Part shown: positions 1 to 7,036 of the stretch, one piece after another | How the letters are laid out: each line of letters starts with the position of its first letter | Position numbering within the stretch: the first letter of the stretch is position 1 | From: an uncultured bacterium | GTDB taxonomy: Bacteria > Bacillota > Clostridia > Lachnospirales > Lachnospiraceae | NCBI GenBank assembly: GCA_947086625.1 | Contig: CAMTZV010000047.1 | Span: forward strand, 1-7,941 | Reading direction: 5' to 3' | Length of the DNA: 7,941 nt | Program-made: the position numbers and the translations under genes | The notes under the pieces: generated by a model | What the model was told of the DNA's origin: nothing | Database searches by the model: none | What the model saw: only the letters and a program-made list of their open reading frames with translations

Positions 1-818
1 AAGTACGCCGCGCTCTGGGAGCTTCCCGCAGAGTTCACAAAGTGGATCGAAGAGGAGTGCGACTTCTGCAACTCTCTGGTGGACCGTATCGTGACCGGCT
101 ATCCGAGGGATGAGGCCGAGGAGCTCTGGAAGGAGATCGGTTATCAGGACAACTGTCTCGACACCGCGGAGATTTTCCATCTGTGGGTCATCGAGGGACA
201 CCACGAGGACGAGCTGCCCTTCAACAAGGCGGGCTACAACATCGTCTGGACGGACGACGTGAAGCCCTACAAGAAGCGCAAGGTGCGTATCCTGAACGGC
301 GGACATACCTCTATGGGCTGGAGACGGTGGGCGAATGCTTAAAGGACGAGACGGTTTCCGCATTTTTGAAGAAGTGCATTTTTGACGAGATCGTGCCCAC
401 GCTCGGCAACACCGAGACGGATATCAACTTTGGCAAGGCGGTTTTGGAGCGCTTCTCCAATCCGTTTATCAAGCATATGCTGCTCTCGATCGCGCTCAAT
501 TCGGTGAGCAAATTCCAGGTGCGCGTGCTGCCGACGATTTTGGAGTACAAGGAGAAATTCGGCGCGTATCCGCCGGCACTCACCTTCTCGATGGCGGCGC
601 TCATCGCGTTCTACCGCACCGACAACGCCAATGACGGCGAGGAGATCATGAAGTTTATGAAGGATGCGTCTGTGGCTGATATCATGGCGCGCGAGGATTA
701 CTGGGGCGGCGATATCACCGATATGACCTCCCTCGTGGAAGGCTACTATAATCTGATTCAGGAGAAGGGGATGAAGGCGGCTTACGAGCAGGTTCTCTCC
801 GAGAAAGAGGCTTACTGA
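1..818 (+). pseudogene. uxaB: tagaturonate reductase (altronate oxidoreductase), 3' part, frameshifted
   Basis: UxaB reduces D-tagaturonate to D-altronate with NADH in galacturonate breakdown and belongs to the mannitol dehydrogenase family. The window opens inside the gene, so the N-terminal nucleotide-binding half lies outside. Frame 1 reads through [12 protein letters not shown], a conserved family segment, and on to [10 protein letters not shown] (about 286-315). It then leaves the family pattern and stops at TAA 340-342. The rest of the protein continues in frame 3 from [15 protein letters not shown] (about 306-350) through RFSNPFIKHMLLSIALNSVSKF and LTFSMAALIAFYR to TGA 816-818. Family proteins have about four more residues between the HTSM and YLYG segments, so about 22 bp appear to be missing. 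The product would lack the C-terminal substrate-binding domain. Either the gene is broken or the read/assembly has an error here. The identity is firm; the disruption is directly visible. It overlaps the uxaA operon, ending 2 bp before uxaA. Confidence 0.85.
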
Positions 819-820
819 TT

Positions 821-2317
821 ATGCAGGAATTTGTTAAAATTAACGCCGCCGACAATGTGGCGGTTGCCCTGCGCGATTACGCGAAGGGTGAGACGCTCGT
901 TGTGGACGGGAATGCCCTGACGCTGGCGGAGGATATCGCCAGAGGGCACAAGTTTACGCTGGCTGCGCTGGATGCCGGGGCGGCGGTCATCAAATACGGC
1001 TTTCCGATCGGGCACACGAAGGAGGCGGTGGGGAAGGGCTGTCACATCCACGTCCACAATTTAAAAACCGGGCTCGGGGACGACCTGAGCTACGAGTACC
1101 GCCCGACGAACGTAGAAAACCGCGCGTGTACCCTGCCCGAAGCGGACCGCTTCTTTATGGGCTATGAGCGAAGCGACGGGCGCGCGGGCATCCGCAACGA
1201 GCTGTGGGTCATCCCGACGGTCGGCTGCGTCAACTCGGTTGCAGGTGCGATCGCGGCGCGCTGTCAGGATCTGGTATGTGAAAACATCGAGGCGGTTGTC
1301 TCCTATGCGCACCCTTACGGCTGCTCGCAGATGGGGGACGATCAGGAGAACACGCGAAAGGCGCTTGCAAGCCTGATGAAGCATCCGAACGCGGGCGGCG
1401 TGCTCGTGCTCGGGCTTGGCTGTGAGAATTCGAATATCGACGTGTTAAAGCCGTATCTCGGGGACTACGACGAGAGCCGCGTCCGTTTTCTGGTGAGCCA
1501 GGACGTGGAGGACGAGGTAGCGGAGGGCGAGCGCCTTCTGCGCGAGCTTGCGGAAAATGCCGCGAAGGTAAAGCGCACGAAGGTTCCCGTGGAAAAGCTG
1601 GTGATCGGTATGAAGTGCGGCGGCTCCGACGGGCTCTCCGGCATCACGGCAAACCCGGTGGTGGGAGAGCTTTCCGACCTCGTCACGAGCGCGGGCGGCA
1701 GCACGATTTTAACCGAGGTACCGGAGATGTTCGGTGCGGAGACGATTCTCATGGATCGCTGTATCGATGAAACGGTGTTTGAGAAGACCGTGCATCTCAT
1801 CAACGATTTTAAGGATTATTTCAGGCGCCACGACCAGACGATCTACGAAAACCCGTCGCCCGGAAACAAGAAGGGCGGGATTTCCACGCTCGAGGACAAG
1901 GCGCTCGGCTGCACGCAGAAGTCCGGCTCCTCGAAGGTGGTCGACGTGCTCGCCTACGCCGAGCCGCTAAAGCGCGCGGGGTTAAACCTGCTCAGCGCGC
2001 CGGGCAATGATCTCGTGGCGAGCACCGCGCTTGCGGTGAGCGGGGCGCAGATCGTGCTCTTTACGACCGGAAGGGGGACGCCGTTTGCGAGCGCGGTGCC
2101 GACCGTCAAGGTGTCGTCGAACTCGCAGCTCGCGGGCAAAAAAAAGGGATGGATCGACTTTGATGCCGGACGGCTCTTAGAGGATGGCATGACACTCGAG
2201 CAGCTCGGGCTGGAATTTTACGAGTACGTGCTCGCCGTGGCAAACGGCGAGAAGGTGAAGACCGAGGTGGCAGGCTACCGCGACCTCGCGATCTTCAAGC
2301 AGGGTGTAACGCTGTAA
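821..2317 (+). CDS. uxaA: altronate dehydratase
   Basis: UxaA is a cytoplasmic, iron-dependent dehydratase that converts D-altronate to 2-keto-3-deoxy-D-gluconate, the last step specific to galacturonate breakdown. The 498-residue product is close to the E. coli length (about 495). It has an SAF-like N-terminal domain (about residues 8-80, with ARGHKF and VIKYGFPIG). The catalytic UxaA core follows: GYERSDGRAGIRNELWVIPTVGC (114-136), HPYGCSQMGDD (164-174), LGLGCEN (197-203), GMKCGGSDGLSGITANP (263-279), GCTQKSGSSK (363-372) and TTGRGTPF (415-422). Conserved cysteines at 136, 168, 201, 266 and 364 are candidate iron or active-site ligands. The start is ATG 821, 2 bp after the uxaB stop and 10 nt after the AAAGAGG at 804-810. 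The N-terminus aligns with known UxaA from its first residues. Translational coupling to uxaB is likely, so the uxaB frameshift could lower its expression. Confidence 0.96.
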   Translation: MQEFVKINAADNVAVALRDYAKGETLVVDGNALTLAEDIARGHKFTLAALDAGAAVIKYGFPIGHTKEAVGKGCHIHVHNLKTGLGDDLSYEYRPTNVENRACTLPEADRFFMGYERSDGRAGIRNELWVIPTVGCVNSVAGAIAARCQDLVCENIEAVVSYAHPYGCSQMGDDQENTRKALASLMKHPNAGGVLVLGLGCENSNIDVLKPYLGDYDESRVRFLVSQDVEDEVAEGERLLRELAENAAKVKRTKVPVEKLVIGMKCGGSDGLSGITANPVVGELSDLVTSAGGSTILTEVPEMFGAETILMDRCIDETVFEKTVHLINDFKDYFRRHDQTIYENPSPGNKKGGISTLEDKALGCTQKSGSSKVVDVLAYAEPLKRAGLNLLSAPGNDLVASTALAVSGAQIVLFTTGRGTPFASAVPTVKVSSNSQLAGKKKGWIDFDAGRLLEDGMTLEQLGLEFYEYVLAVANGEKVKTEVAGYRDLAIFKQGVTL

Positions 2318-2386
2318 CGTTCAGAAGTTTACGCTTTGCCGCTGCAAGCCGGCGCGCAGAGGCATTGCGAGTATATTATATGAGTT

Positions 2387-2393
2387 AGGAGGG
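2387..2393 (+). promoter_or_regulatory. strong ribosome binding site of uxaC
   Basis: AGGAGGG lies 8 nt before the ATG at 2402 and fixes the uxaC start. The 84-bp gap between uxaA and uxaC also holds an AT-rich patch (TATATTATA, 2372-2380) that could be a -10 element, but I find no matching -35 at 16-18 bp. An internal promoter is therefore not supported. Confidence 0.85.
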
Positions 2394-2401
2394 TTTTTCA
2401 T

Positions 2402-3823
2402 ATGAAAGCATTTATGGACAAGGATTTTTTACTGGATACCGACACCGCGAAAAAGCTCTACGCGAACTACGCGGACATGACAAAGATCCCGGTGCTCGAC
2501 TACCACTGCCATATCAATCCGCAGGAGATCTGGGAGGATCGCCAGTTTGAGAACATCGCGCAGGTATGGTTGGAGGGCGACCACTACAAGTGGCGTCAGA
2601 TGCGCACAAACGGCGTGGACGAGAAGTACATCACGGGCGACGCGACCGACCGCGAGAAATTCCAGAAATGGGCGGAGACGATGCCCAAGCTCATCGGAAA
2701 CCCGCTCTACCACTGGTCGCATCTGGAGCTGCGCTATTACTTCGGCTTCCAGGGCAATTTAAACGGCGATACGGCAGAGGAGGTCTGGAATCTGTGCAAC
2801 GAGAAGCTGCAGAGTAAGGACTTTACGGTGCGCAATCTGATCCGGAAATCAAATGTACAGTTAATTTGTACCACGGACGATCCGGTCGACAGCCTCGAGT
2901 ACCACCAGAAAATCAAGGCGGACGAGACGTTTGAGGTGCAGGTGCTGCCCGCATGGCGTCCCGACAAGGCGATGAACATCGAGAAGCCGGATTTTTCGGA
3001 CTACATCAAAAAGCTCTCCGACGCTTCCGGCATTGCCGTGACTGATTTTGCCTCCCTGAAGGATGCGTTAAACAACCGTCTGGACTTCTTCGCGGAGAAT
3101 GGCTGCTGTGTCAGTGACCATGCGCTTGAGTATGTGATGCATGTGCCCGCGGATGACGCACAGATCGACGCGATCTTAAAGAAAGCGCTGGCCGGGGAAA
3201 CGACGAGCGTGCTCGAGAATTTGCAGTACAAGACCGCGTTCATGCTGGCGATGGCGAAGCAGTATGCGAAGCGCGGCTGGGTGATGCAGCTCCACTACGG
3301 CTGCAAGCGCGACAACAACGCGCTTATGTACGAGAAGCTCGGTCCCGACACCGGCTTTGACTGCATCAACAACTATGCGCCCTCCGCACAGCTCGCGGAT
3401 TTCTTAAATGCGCTCTCCGCGACGGACGAGGTACCGAAAACGATCATCTACTCGCTGAACCCCAACGACGACGAGGCGATCGGCACGATCATCGGCTGCT
3501 TCCAGGGCGGCGGCGTCAGGAATAAGATTCAGCAGGGCAGTGCGTGGTGGTTCAACGATCACTACACCGGAATGACAAAGCAGATGAAGTCGCTCGCAAA
3601 CCTTTCCGTGCTCGGAAACTTTGTCGGAATGCTGACGGATTCCCGCTCCTTCCTCTCCTACACAAGACACGATTATTTCCGCAGGATTCTCTGCCAGATG
3701 GTCGGCGCATGGGTGGAAAACGGCGAGTATCCTGACGACGAGAAGCTGCTCGGCGAGATCGTAAAGGGAATCTCGTTCAACAATGCGGTGGAATACTTCG
3801 GATTTGATCTGAAAACGGTGTAA
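2402..3823 (+). CDS. uxaC: glucuronate/galacturonate isomerase (uronate isomerase)
   Basis: UxaC isomerises D-galacturonate to D-tagaturonate and D-glucuronate to D-fructuronate, the entry step for hexuronates in the cytoplasm. It is a divergent member of the amidohydrolase superfamily. The 473-residue length matches the family (E. coli about 470). Visible motifs are FLLDT near the N-terminus, DYHCHINP (33-40, the metal-site HxH at His35 and His37), GDHYKWRQMRTNG (59-71), NPLYHWSHLELR, TTDDPVDSLEYH, LPAWRPDK, RGWVMQLHYG, NPNDDEAIGTIIGCFQGG, GSAWWFNDHYTGM and LTDSRSFLSYTRHDYFRRILCQ (Asp413 in the DSRS segment). All key segments are intact. The start has a strong Shine-Dalgarno sequence. Together with uxaB and uxaA it covers the path from galacturonate to 2-keto-3-deoxygluconate, although uxaB is damaged here. 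Confidence 0.97.
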   Translation: MKAFMDKDFLLDTDTAKKLYANYADMTKIPVLDYHCHINPQEIWEDRQFENIAQVWLEGDHYKWRQMRTNGVDEKYITGDATDREKFQKWAETMPKLIGNPLYHWSHLELRYYFGFQGNLNGDTAEEVWNLCNEKLQSKDFTVRNLIRKSNVQLICTTDDPVDSLEYHQKIKADETFEVQVLPAWRPDKAMNIEKPDFSDYIKKLSDASGIAVTDFASLKDALNNRLDFFAENGCCVSDHALEYVMHVPADDAQIDAILKKALAGETTSVLENLQYKTAFMLAMAKQYAKRGWVMQLHYGCKRDNNALMYEKLGPDTGFDCINNYAPSAQLADFLNALSATDEVPKTIIYSLNPNDDEAIGTIIGCFQGGGVRNKIQQGSAWWFNDHYTGMTKQMKSLANLSVLGNFVGMLTDSRSFLSYTRHDYFRRILCQMVGAWVENGEYPDDEKLLGEIVKGISFNNAVEYFGFDLKTV

Positions 3824-3826
3824 TAC

Positions 3827-4306
3827 ATGGAATTTAAGTATGAGTATAAGGTGGTACCGTCGGATCTGTGGCAGGTGCAGATGTATTATGCGTATTCGTC
3901 GTACACGGCGATTATCAATGTGATCTGCATTGTTTCATCCATCGCGCTGCTCTATTCACTCTGGGGGACGGCGCCTTGGTGGCTTCGGCTTTTGCTTTTG
4001 TTCTTTTTATCGCTGTTTACGGTCATCCAGCCGCTTGCCATGTATTTCCGGGCCAAAAAGACACTCGGGGATATCGACGATACGCTGCGGCTGACATTCA
4101 GCGAGCAGGGCATCCAGGTAGAGGTGAAGGATCAGAAGGAGTTTAAAAACTGGGCCGAGGTGCAGGGCATCGTGCTAAAGCCCACGCTGGTGACGATCTA
4201 CACGGACAAAAGCCATGGATACATTCTGACGGACCGGATACTGAAGGACACAAAAAAACAATTTCGGGCTTTTATAAAGGCAAGGCGGTCGGCGCGGGCC
4301 AGATGA
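3827..4306 (+). CDS. YcxB-like two-helix membrane protein of unknown function
   Basis: This is a 159-residue protein with two adjacent hydrophobic segments (about residues 24-46 and 52-74) followed by a soluble, presumably cytoplasmic C-terminal part. The C-terminal pattern LTFSEQGIQVEV...FKNWAEVQGIVLKPTLVTIYTDKSHGYILTDRIL (about 88-139) resembles the YcxB-like C-terminal domain: beta strands with a conserved W-S/A-x-I/V core and a final strand ending in a basic or acidic turn. The function of that family is not known to me. The end is rich in Arg and Ala (KARRSARAR). It starts only 3 nt after the uxaC stop and has no clear Shine-Dalgarno sequence, so it is probably coupled to uxaC translation and is the last gene of the uronate operon. 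Nothing in it points to a transporter or enzyme of uronate metabolism. The gene call is firm; the family assignment is from pattern memory. Confidence 0.8.
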   Translation: MEFKYEYKVVPSDLWQVQMYYAYSSYTAIINVICIVSSIALLYSLWGTAPWWLRLLLLFFLSLFTVIQPLAMYFRAKKTLGDIDDTLRLTFSEQGIQVEVKDQKEFKNWAEVQGIVLKPTLVTIYTDKSHGYILTDRILKDTKKQFRAFIKARRSARAR

Positions 4307-4313
4307 GATGCGG

Positions 4314-4337
4314 ACGCTGTCCATGCGTGGACGGCGT
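4314..4337 (+). other. hairpin 1 of the lipoprotein gene leader
   Basis: ACGCTGTCCA pairs with TGGACGGCGT around a 4-nt loop (TGCG). This gives a 10-bp stem with one T-G wobble at 4318/4333. It is followed by GACTGCTT, not a T-run, so it is not a standard intrinsic terminator. It lies 7 nt after the stop codon of the YcxB-like gene. Confidence 0.6.
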
Positions 4338-4351
4338 GACTGCTTCCGGTG

Positions 4352-4365
4352 TGCGCGGATGCGCA
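4352..4365 (+). other. hairpin 2 of the lipoprotein gene leader
   Basis: TGCGC pairs with GCGCA around a GGAT tetraloop. This is a short GC-rich stem between hairpin 1 and the terminator-like hairpin 3. Taken alone a 5-bp stem could arise by chance; its position between two stronger stems is why it is listed. Confidence 0.35.
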
Positions 4366-4373
4366 GAGAAGTG

Positions 4374-4413
4374 TACCGCCACGGGCTGTTTATGCGTCCT
4401 GTGGCGGTATTTT
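4374..4413 (+). terminator. intrinsic-terminator-like hairpin between the uronate operon and the lipoprotein gene
   Basis: TACCGCCAC (4374-4382) pairs perfectly with GTGGCGGTA (4401-4409). The stem extends inward by GGG/TCCT pairing (4383-4385 with 4398-4400, one G-T), giving about 12 bp, and is followed by TTTT (4410-4413). It may end the uxaB-uxaA-uxaC-ycxB-like transcript. The T-run is short, and the hairpin ends only a few bases before the AAAGG ribosome binding site (4418-4422) of the next gene. An attenuator or a structured leader is therefore a fair alternative. I see no convincing sigma-A promoter between this hairpin and the start codon. Confidence 0.6.
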
Positions 4414-4430
4414 GGATAAAGGCGATGATG

Positions 4431-5471
4431 ATGAAAAAGAGATATTCGGTTGTGATTGTTTTGGCGCTGCTTATTTTGCTGAGCGGCTGTGCGGCTTTGC
4501 AGGAGCAGCAGGCTGTGGAGGAGACAAAGTTTGCCAGCGAGACGTTTCGGGAGCAGGTGGATAACGGCAGGCCCAATATTTACCTGATTACAAAGGGCTA
4601 CGGCAGCGATTACTGGGATACGCTGCGCCAGGGCGCGGCCAACGCGGCGGAGGAGTACGACTGCAATCTCTACGTCGCCGGAACGCAGACGGAGTCGCAC
4701 TTTGAAGTTCTGGCAGAGCTGATGCAGGACGCGCTCGACCGGGGTGCGGATGCGATCATCCTGTCACCGGCGGACACGCCGGAGATCATGCAGATGACGA
4801 AAAAAGTGAAGATGGCGGATGTTCCGCTGGTCTTTGTGGACACGATTTTAAACACGGAGGATTTCGATGCGTGCTTTGCCACGGATAATATGGAGGCGGG
4901 GCGGCTGGCGGCGCGCGAGACGATCCGGCTTTTGGAGCGCATGGGAAAGCAGCCGGAGGAGGCCGTGTCTGTGGGGATTGATATCGGCTCCGCACAGTCG
5001 CAGACGATTCTGGAGCGTCTGGCGGGCTTTCAGGAATACTGGAGCAGCCACACGCCGGGCACGTGGAAGGTTGTCGACGATATCAAAATTAACGACGGCG
5101 ATATGGAGACGGCGGAGCGCCAGTGCTATGAGTTCATGGATGGCTGTCGGGATCTTGCGGCGCTGGTGGGCTTAAACAACGGCTCTACCGTGGGCCTTGC
5201 CAGAGGACTTTTGAAGAAAAAGCGTACCGACCTCGTGCTGGTCGGCTTCGACTATTCACAGGAGATAAAGGAGCTTATCGAGGAGGGGACATACCTGACG
5301 GCGAGCATCGTCCAGCGGCAGTATGATATGGGATATGAGGGCGTTTTTGCGGCGGTAAAGCTGCTTGGCGGCGGCACGGTTCCCTATCGGTATGTGGATA
5401 CCGGCGTGCAGCAGGTGACAGGCGACAATGTGAACAGTCCTTACATACAGGAAATTTTGAACGGGAAATGA
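4431..5471 (+). CDS. sugar-binding-type periplasmic binding lipoprotein
   Basis: This is a 346-residue exported lipoprotein. KKR is followed by a hydrophobic stretch and the lipobox LLSGC, with the lipidated cysteine at residue 20. Mature residues about 48-335 look like a periplasmic-binding-protein type 1 fold of the ribose/galactose-binding class (Peripla_BP_4-like). Strand and helix patterns include NIYLITKGYGSDYWDTLRQGA (49-69), GADAIILSPAD (105-115), VPLVFVDT (131-138), ATDNMEAGRLAA (150-161), LVGLNNGSTVGLARGL (245-260), LVGFDYS (270-276) and QRQYDMGYEGV (295-305). The ligand is unknown. The start was set at ATG 4431, 8 nt after AAAGG (4418-4422); ATG 4425 and 4428 are in frame but sit too close. 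An upstream in-frame ATG at 4308 would add an Arg-rich stretch that breaks the signal peptide. No ABC permease or ATPase is adjacent. The next gene, 37 bp on, is a sensor diguanylate cyclase, so a signalling partner role is likely but inferred. Confidence 0.85.
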   Translation: MKKRYSVVIVLALLILLSGCAALQEQQAVEETKFASETFREQVDNGRPNIYLITKGYGSDYWDTLRQGAANAAEEYDCNLYVAGTQTESHFEVLAELMQDALDRGADAIILSPADTPEIMQMTKKVKMADVPLVFVDTILNTEDFDACFATDNMEAGRLAARETIRLLERMGKQPEEAVSVGIDIGSAQSQTILERLAGFQEYWSSHTPGTWKVVDDIKINDGDMETAERQCYEFMDGCRDLAALVGLNNGSTVGLARGLLKKKRTDLVLVGFDYSQEIKELIEEGTYLTASIVQRQYDMGYEGVFAAVKLLGGGTVPYRYVDTGVQQVTGDNVNSPYIQEILNGK

Positions 5472-5473
5472 CA

Positions 5474-5491
5474 GCGCGCGGCAATGCGCGC
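5474..5491 (+). other. GC-rich hairpin before the diguanylate cyclase gene
   Basis: GCGCGC pairs with GCGCGC around GGCAAT, directly upstream of the GGGAGGAG ribosome binding site (5495-5502). There is no T-run, so it does not look like a terminator. It could tune the relative expression of the two genes or protect the downstream mRNA. Simple CG repeats can also form by chance in GC-rich DNA. Confidence 0.35.
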
Positions 5492-5508
5492 GCAGGGAGG
5501 AGAAGCGC

Positions 5509-6969
5509 ATGGCAGACAGAAAGAAAAACGACAGGCGGACATATGTGGTCGCTCTGCTTGCCTATCTTGTGATCTGTGTGCTCATCCTGATCGTCGGGGT
5601 GCTTGACGTAAGGGATACGGTGAAAAACTACAACATGAGCCAGGCACGGCTTGTGAGCACGCTGCTCGTCGAGAATGTCAACGAGGCGCTGGACGATGTC
5701 GTCAGCCAGATCGAGCAGGTCAGCCGCGCGATCGCGGGCGGAAACGAGCGAGACTCCGATGTGATCTACGAGGAGCTTCTGGCATACAGATCGCGCTCGG
5801 ATATTTGCAGCATCGGGTACGTTGACGTGGACATGAATCTGTATGGGGAGGAAGGCGACTATCAGGATTTTATCAAGCACGGGTTTTTAAAGGATATGAC
5901 GGAGACCGCGCAGACGATGGTGACGGATCCGTACCGCTCGAAGATTTCCGCGGACAATGTGATTACCGTGTTTGTGCCGATCTACAAAAAGGGTGCGCGC
6001 ACCGGGACGGTCTACGCGAATCTGACGCTGCAGCGGCTGCAGGAGTTTGCAAAAATGGGGAATTTTAACGAGGGGGCCAATATTTACCTCATCGACTGCG
6101 ATTCTCTGAACTGCATCGCCTGCATGGACAGCGAGCTGGCGTCGGCGGGAACGTGGAACAATCTGGCGCTGCGGCAGGCGGGCATGGAGTTCGATACCGA
6201 TCACGATTATCAGTTTTACATCTCGAAAATGAAAAACGGCGTGAAGGGCGATATGGTCAGCTACCGCATCAACGGGACGGCGTATTCGCAGGGATATGAG
6301 CGCATCGACAAGATGCAGGGCTGGTATCTGGCGGTGGAGCTTGCCAACCATTCGCTCTCGGATTCGTTCGACACGTTTCAGAGCAAGCTGGTCGCTTATG
6401 CGGTCATGCTGCTTTTTGTGACGTTTGTGGTCGGCATCTTTCTGATCCTTGTGGAGAAGCTGCAGAAGAAAAATTTTGAGAAGCTTTCCAGCACGGACGC
6501 CATGACCGGGCTTTATAATAAGAAGACGTTTACCTCACTCGTGGAGGAGCGTCTGCGGGACAAAAAGGAGCCGGGCGTGCTCATCTTTGTGGACGTGGAC
6601 AATTTTAAAAATTACAACGACAGCTACGGGCATTTAAACGGTGACGCGGTGTTAAAGAAGTTTGCCAGAGAACTGCAGGCGGAGTTCGCAAGCCGCGGCA
6701 TCATCGGGCGCTACGGCGGCGATGAGTTTATCGTCTATCTGGAACGCGTTTCGGACAAGGGGCCTGTGGAGGTGTCCATGCAGCGCTTACAGACGGCGCT
6801 TTCGTCTATGGAGCTTGAGGGCTTCGGAACCGTTGCATTGAGCTTTAGCTCCGGCGGCGTGCGTTTCCCGCAGGACGGCACGGGTTTTAAGGAGCTGTGT
6901 AAGATGGCGGACGAGACGCTCTACCGCGTCAAGGAGGGCGGCAAGGGCAGGTTTTACTGGTATCAATAA
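5509..6969 (+). CDS. membrane diguanylate cyclase with extracytoplasmic Cache-like sensor
   Basis: The predicted activity is synthesis of cyclic di-GMP from two GTP. The 486-residue protein has a first membrane helix at about 13-33. An extracytoplasmic region follows at about 34-292, of Cache type judged by layout and segments such as TDPYRS...ITVFVPIYKKGARTGTVYANL (139-172). The second membrane helix is at about 294-316. The GGDEF domain (about 325-485) carries STDAMTGLYNK (328-338), FVDVDNFKNYNDSYGHLNGD (360-379, with Asp362 as a metal ligand and Asn370 and Asp379 at guanine positions) and RYGGDEF (401-407). The signature is intact, so the domain is likely active. The RxxD inhibitory site expected nine residues before GGDEF is absent (ASRG at 394-397). 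The start ATG 5509 follows a strong GGGAGGAG (5495-5502). It lies 37 bp after the binding lipoprotein gene with no terminator between, so the two are likely co-transcribed and may form one sensor. Confidence 0.92.
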   Translation: MADRKKNDRRTYVVALLAYLVICVLILIVGVLDVRDTVKNYNMSQARLVSTLLVENVNEALDDVVSQIEQVSRAIAGGNERDSDVIYEELLAYRSRSDICSIGYVDVDMNLYGEEGDYQDFIKHGFLKDMTETAQTMVTDPYRSKISADNVITVFVPIYKKGARTGTVYANLTLQRLQEFAKMGNFNEGANIYLIDCDSLNCIACMDSELASAGTWNNLALRQAGMEFDTDHDYQFYISKMKNGVKGDMVSYRINGTAYSQGYERIDKMQGWYLAVELANHSLSDSFDTFQSKLVAYAVMLLFVTFVVGIFLILVEKLQKKNFEKLSSTDAMTGLYNKKTFTSLVEERLRDKKEPGVLIFVDVDNFKNYNDSYGHLNGDAVLKKFARELQAEFASRGIIGRYGGDEFIVYLERVSDKGPVEVSMQRLQTALSSMELEGFGTVALSFSSGGVRFPQDGTGFKELCKMADETLYRVKEGGKGRFYWYQ

Positions 6970-6977
6970 AAAAGCGG

Positions 6978-7006
6978 TCATAACCCCTTAAAAATACTCA
7001 TATATT
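6978..7006 (+). promoter_or_regulatory. sigma-E-type sporulation promoter of spoIIID
   Basis: The -35-like element TCATAAC (6978-6984) and the -10-like element CATATATT (6999-7006) are separated by exactly 14 bp. The known sigma-E pattern is roughly KMATAWW, 14 bp, CATACAMT, so the -35 matches six of seven positions and the -10 six of eight. Sigma-E is the early mother-cell sigma factor and drives spoIIID in Bacillus subtilis. Transcription would start at about 7012-7014. The -35 begins 8 nt after the stop codon of the diguanylate cyclase gene. Confidence 0.7.
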
Positions 7007-7029
7007 GAAGCAAAGTATTTTTAAGGGGT
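6983..7029 (+). terminator. perfect 16-bp inverted repeat: terminator-like hairpin overlapping the spoIIID ribosome binding site
   Basis: ACCCCTTAAAAATACT (6983-6998) and AGTATTTTTAAGGGGT (7014-7029) are exact reverse complements around a 15-nt loop. The RNA is followed by CTTCTCTTT, a weak pyrimidine-rich tail. It may terminate transcripts from the diguanylate cyclase gene. The right arm contains AAGGGG (7023-7028), the only plausible Shine-Dalgarno sequence for spoIIID, and the loop begins with the -10 element of the promoter. A role in blocking spoIIID translation from read-through RNA is therefore at least as likely as simple termination. The repeat is seen directly; its function is inferred. 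Confidence 0.8.
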
Positions 7030-7036
7030 CTTCTCT

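Noticed and set aside
183..305. Frame-3 reading frame upstream of the uxaB frameshift
   Set aside because: The translation (for example [14 protein letters not shown]) resembles nothing, while frame 1 over the same bases matches UxaB. Only the part after about 306 is real in frame 3.
812..1384. Long minus-strand open frames opposite uxaA, uxaC and the cyclase gene
   Set aside because: They are mirror frames of GC-rich coding DNA. They show no family motifs or ribosome binding sites, and the + strand genes are clear.
2304..2319. Imperfect 8-bp tandem TGTAACGC TGTAACGT over the uxaA stop, considered as a CcpA (cre) or regulator site
   Set aside because: It fails the central CG spacing of the cre consensus and overlaps the end of a coding region. 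Two short copies can occur by chance.
2344..2380. Possible terminator or promoter in the uxaA-uxaC gap
   Set aside because: GCAAGCC and GGCATTGC can form a short bulged stem, but there is no T-run. The TATATT at 2372 has no -35 at the right distance.
4308..4430. N-terminal extension of the lipoprotein from ATG 4308
   Set aside because: The extension is Arg-rich, runs across the three hairpins, lacks a ribosome binding site and would bury the signal peptide and lipobox. The AAAGG at 4418-4422 supports ATG 4431.
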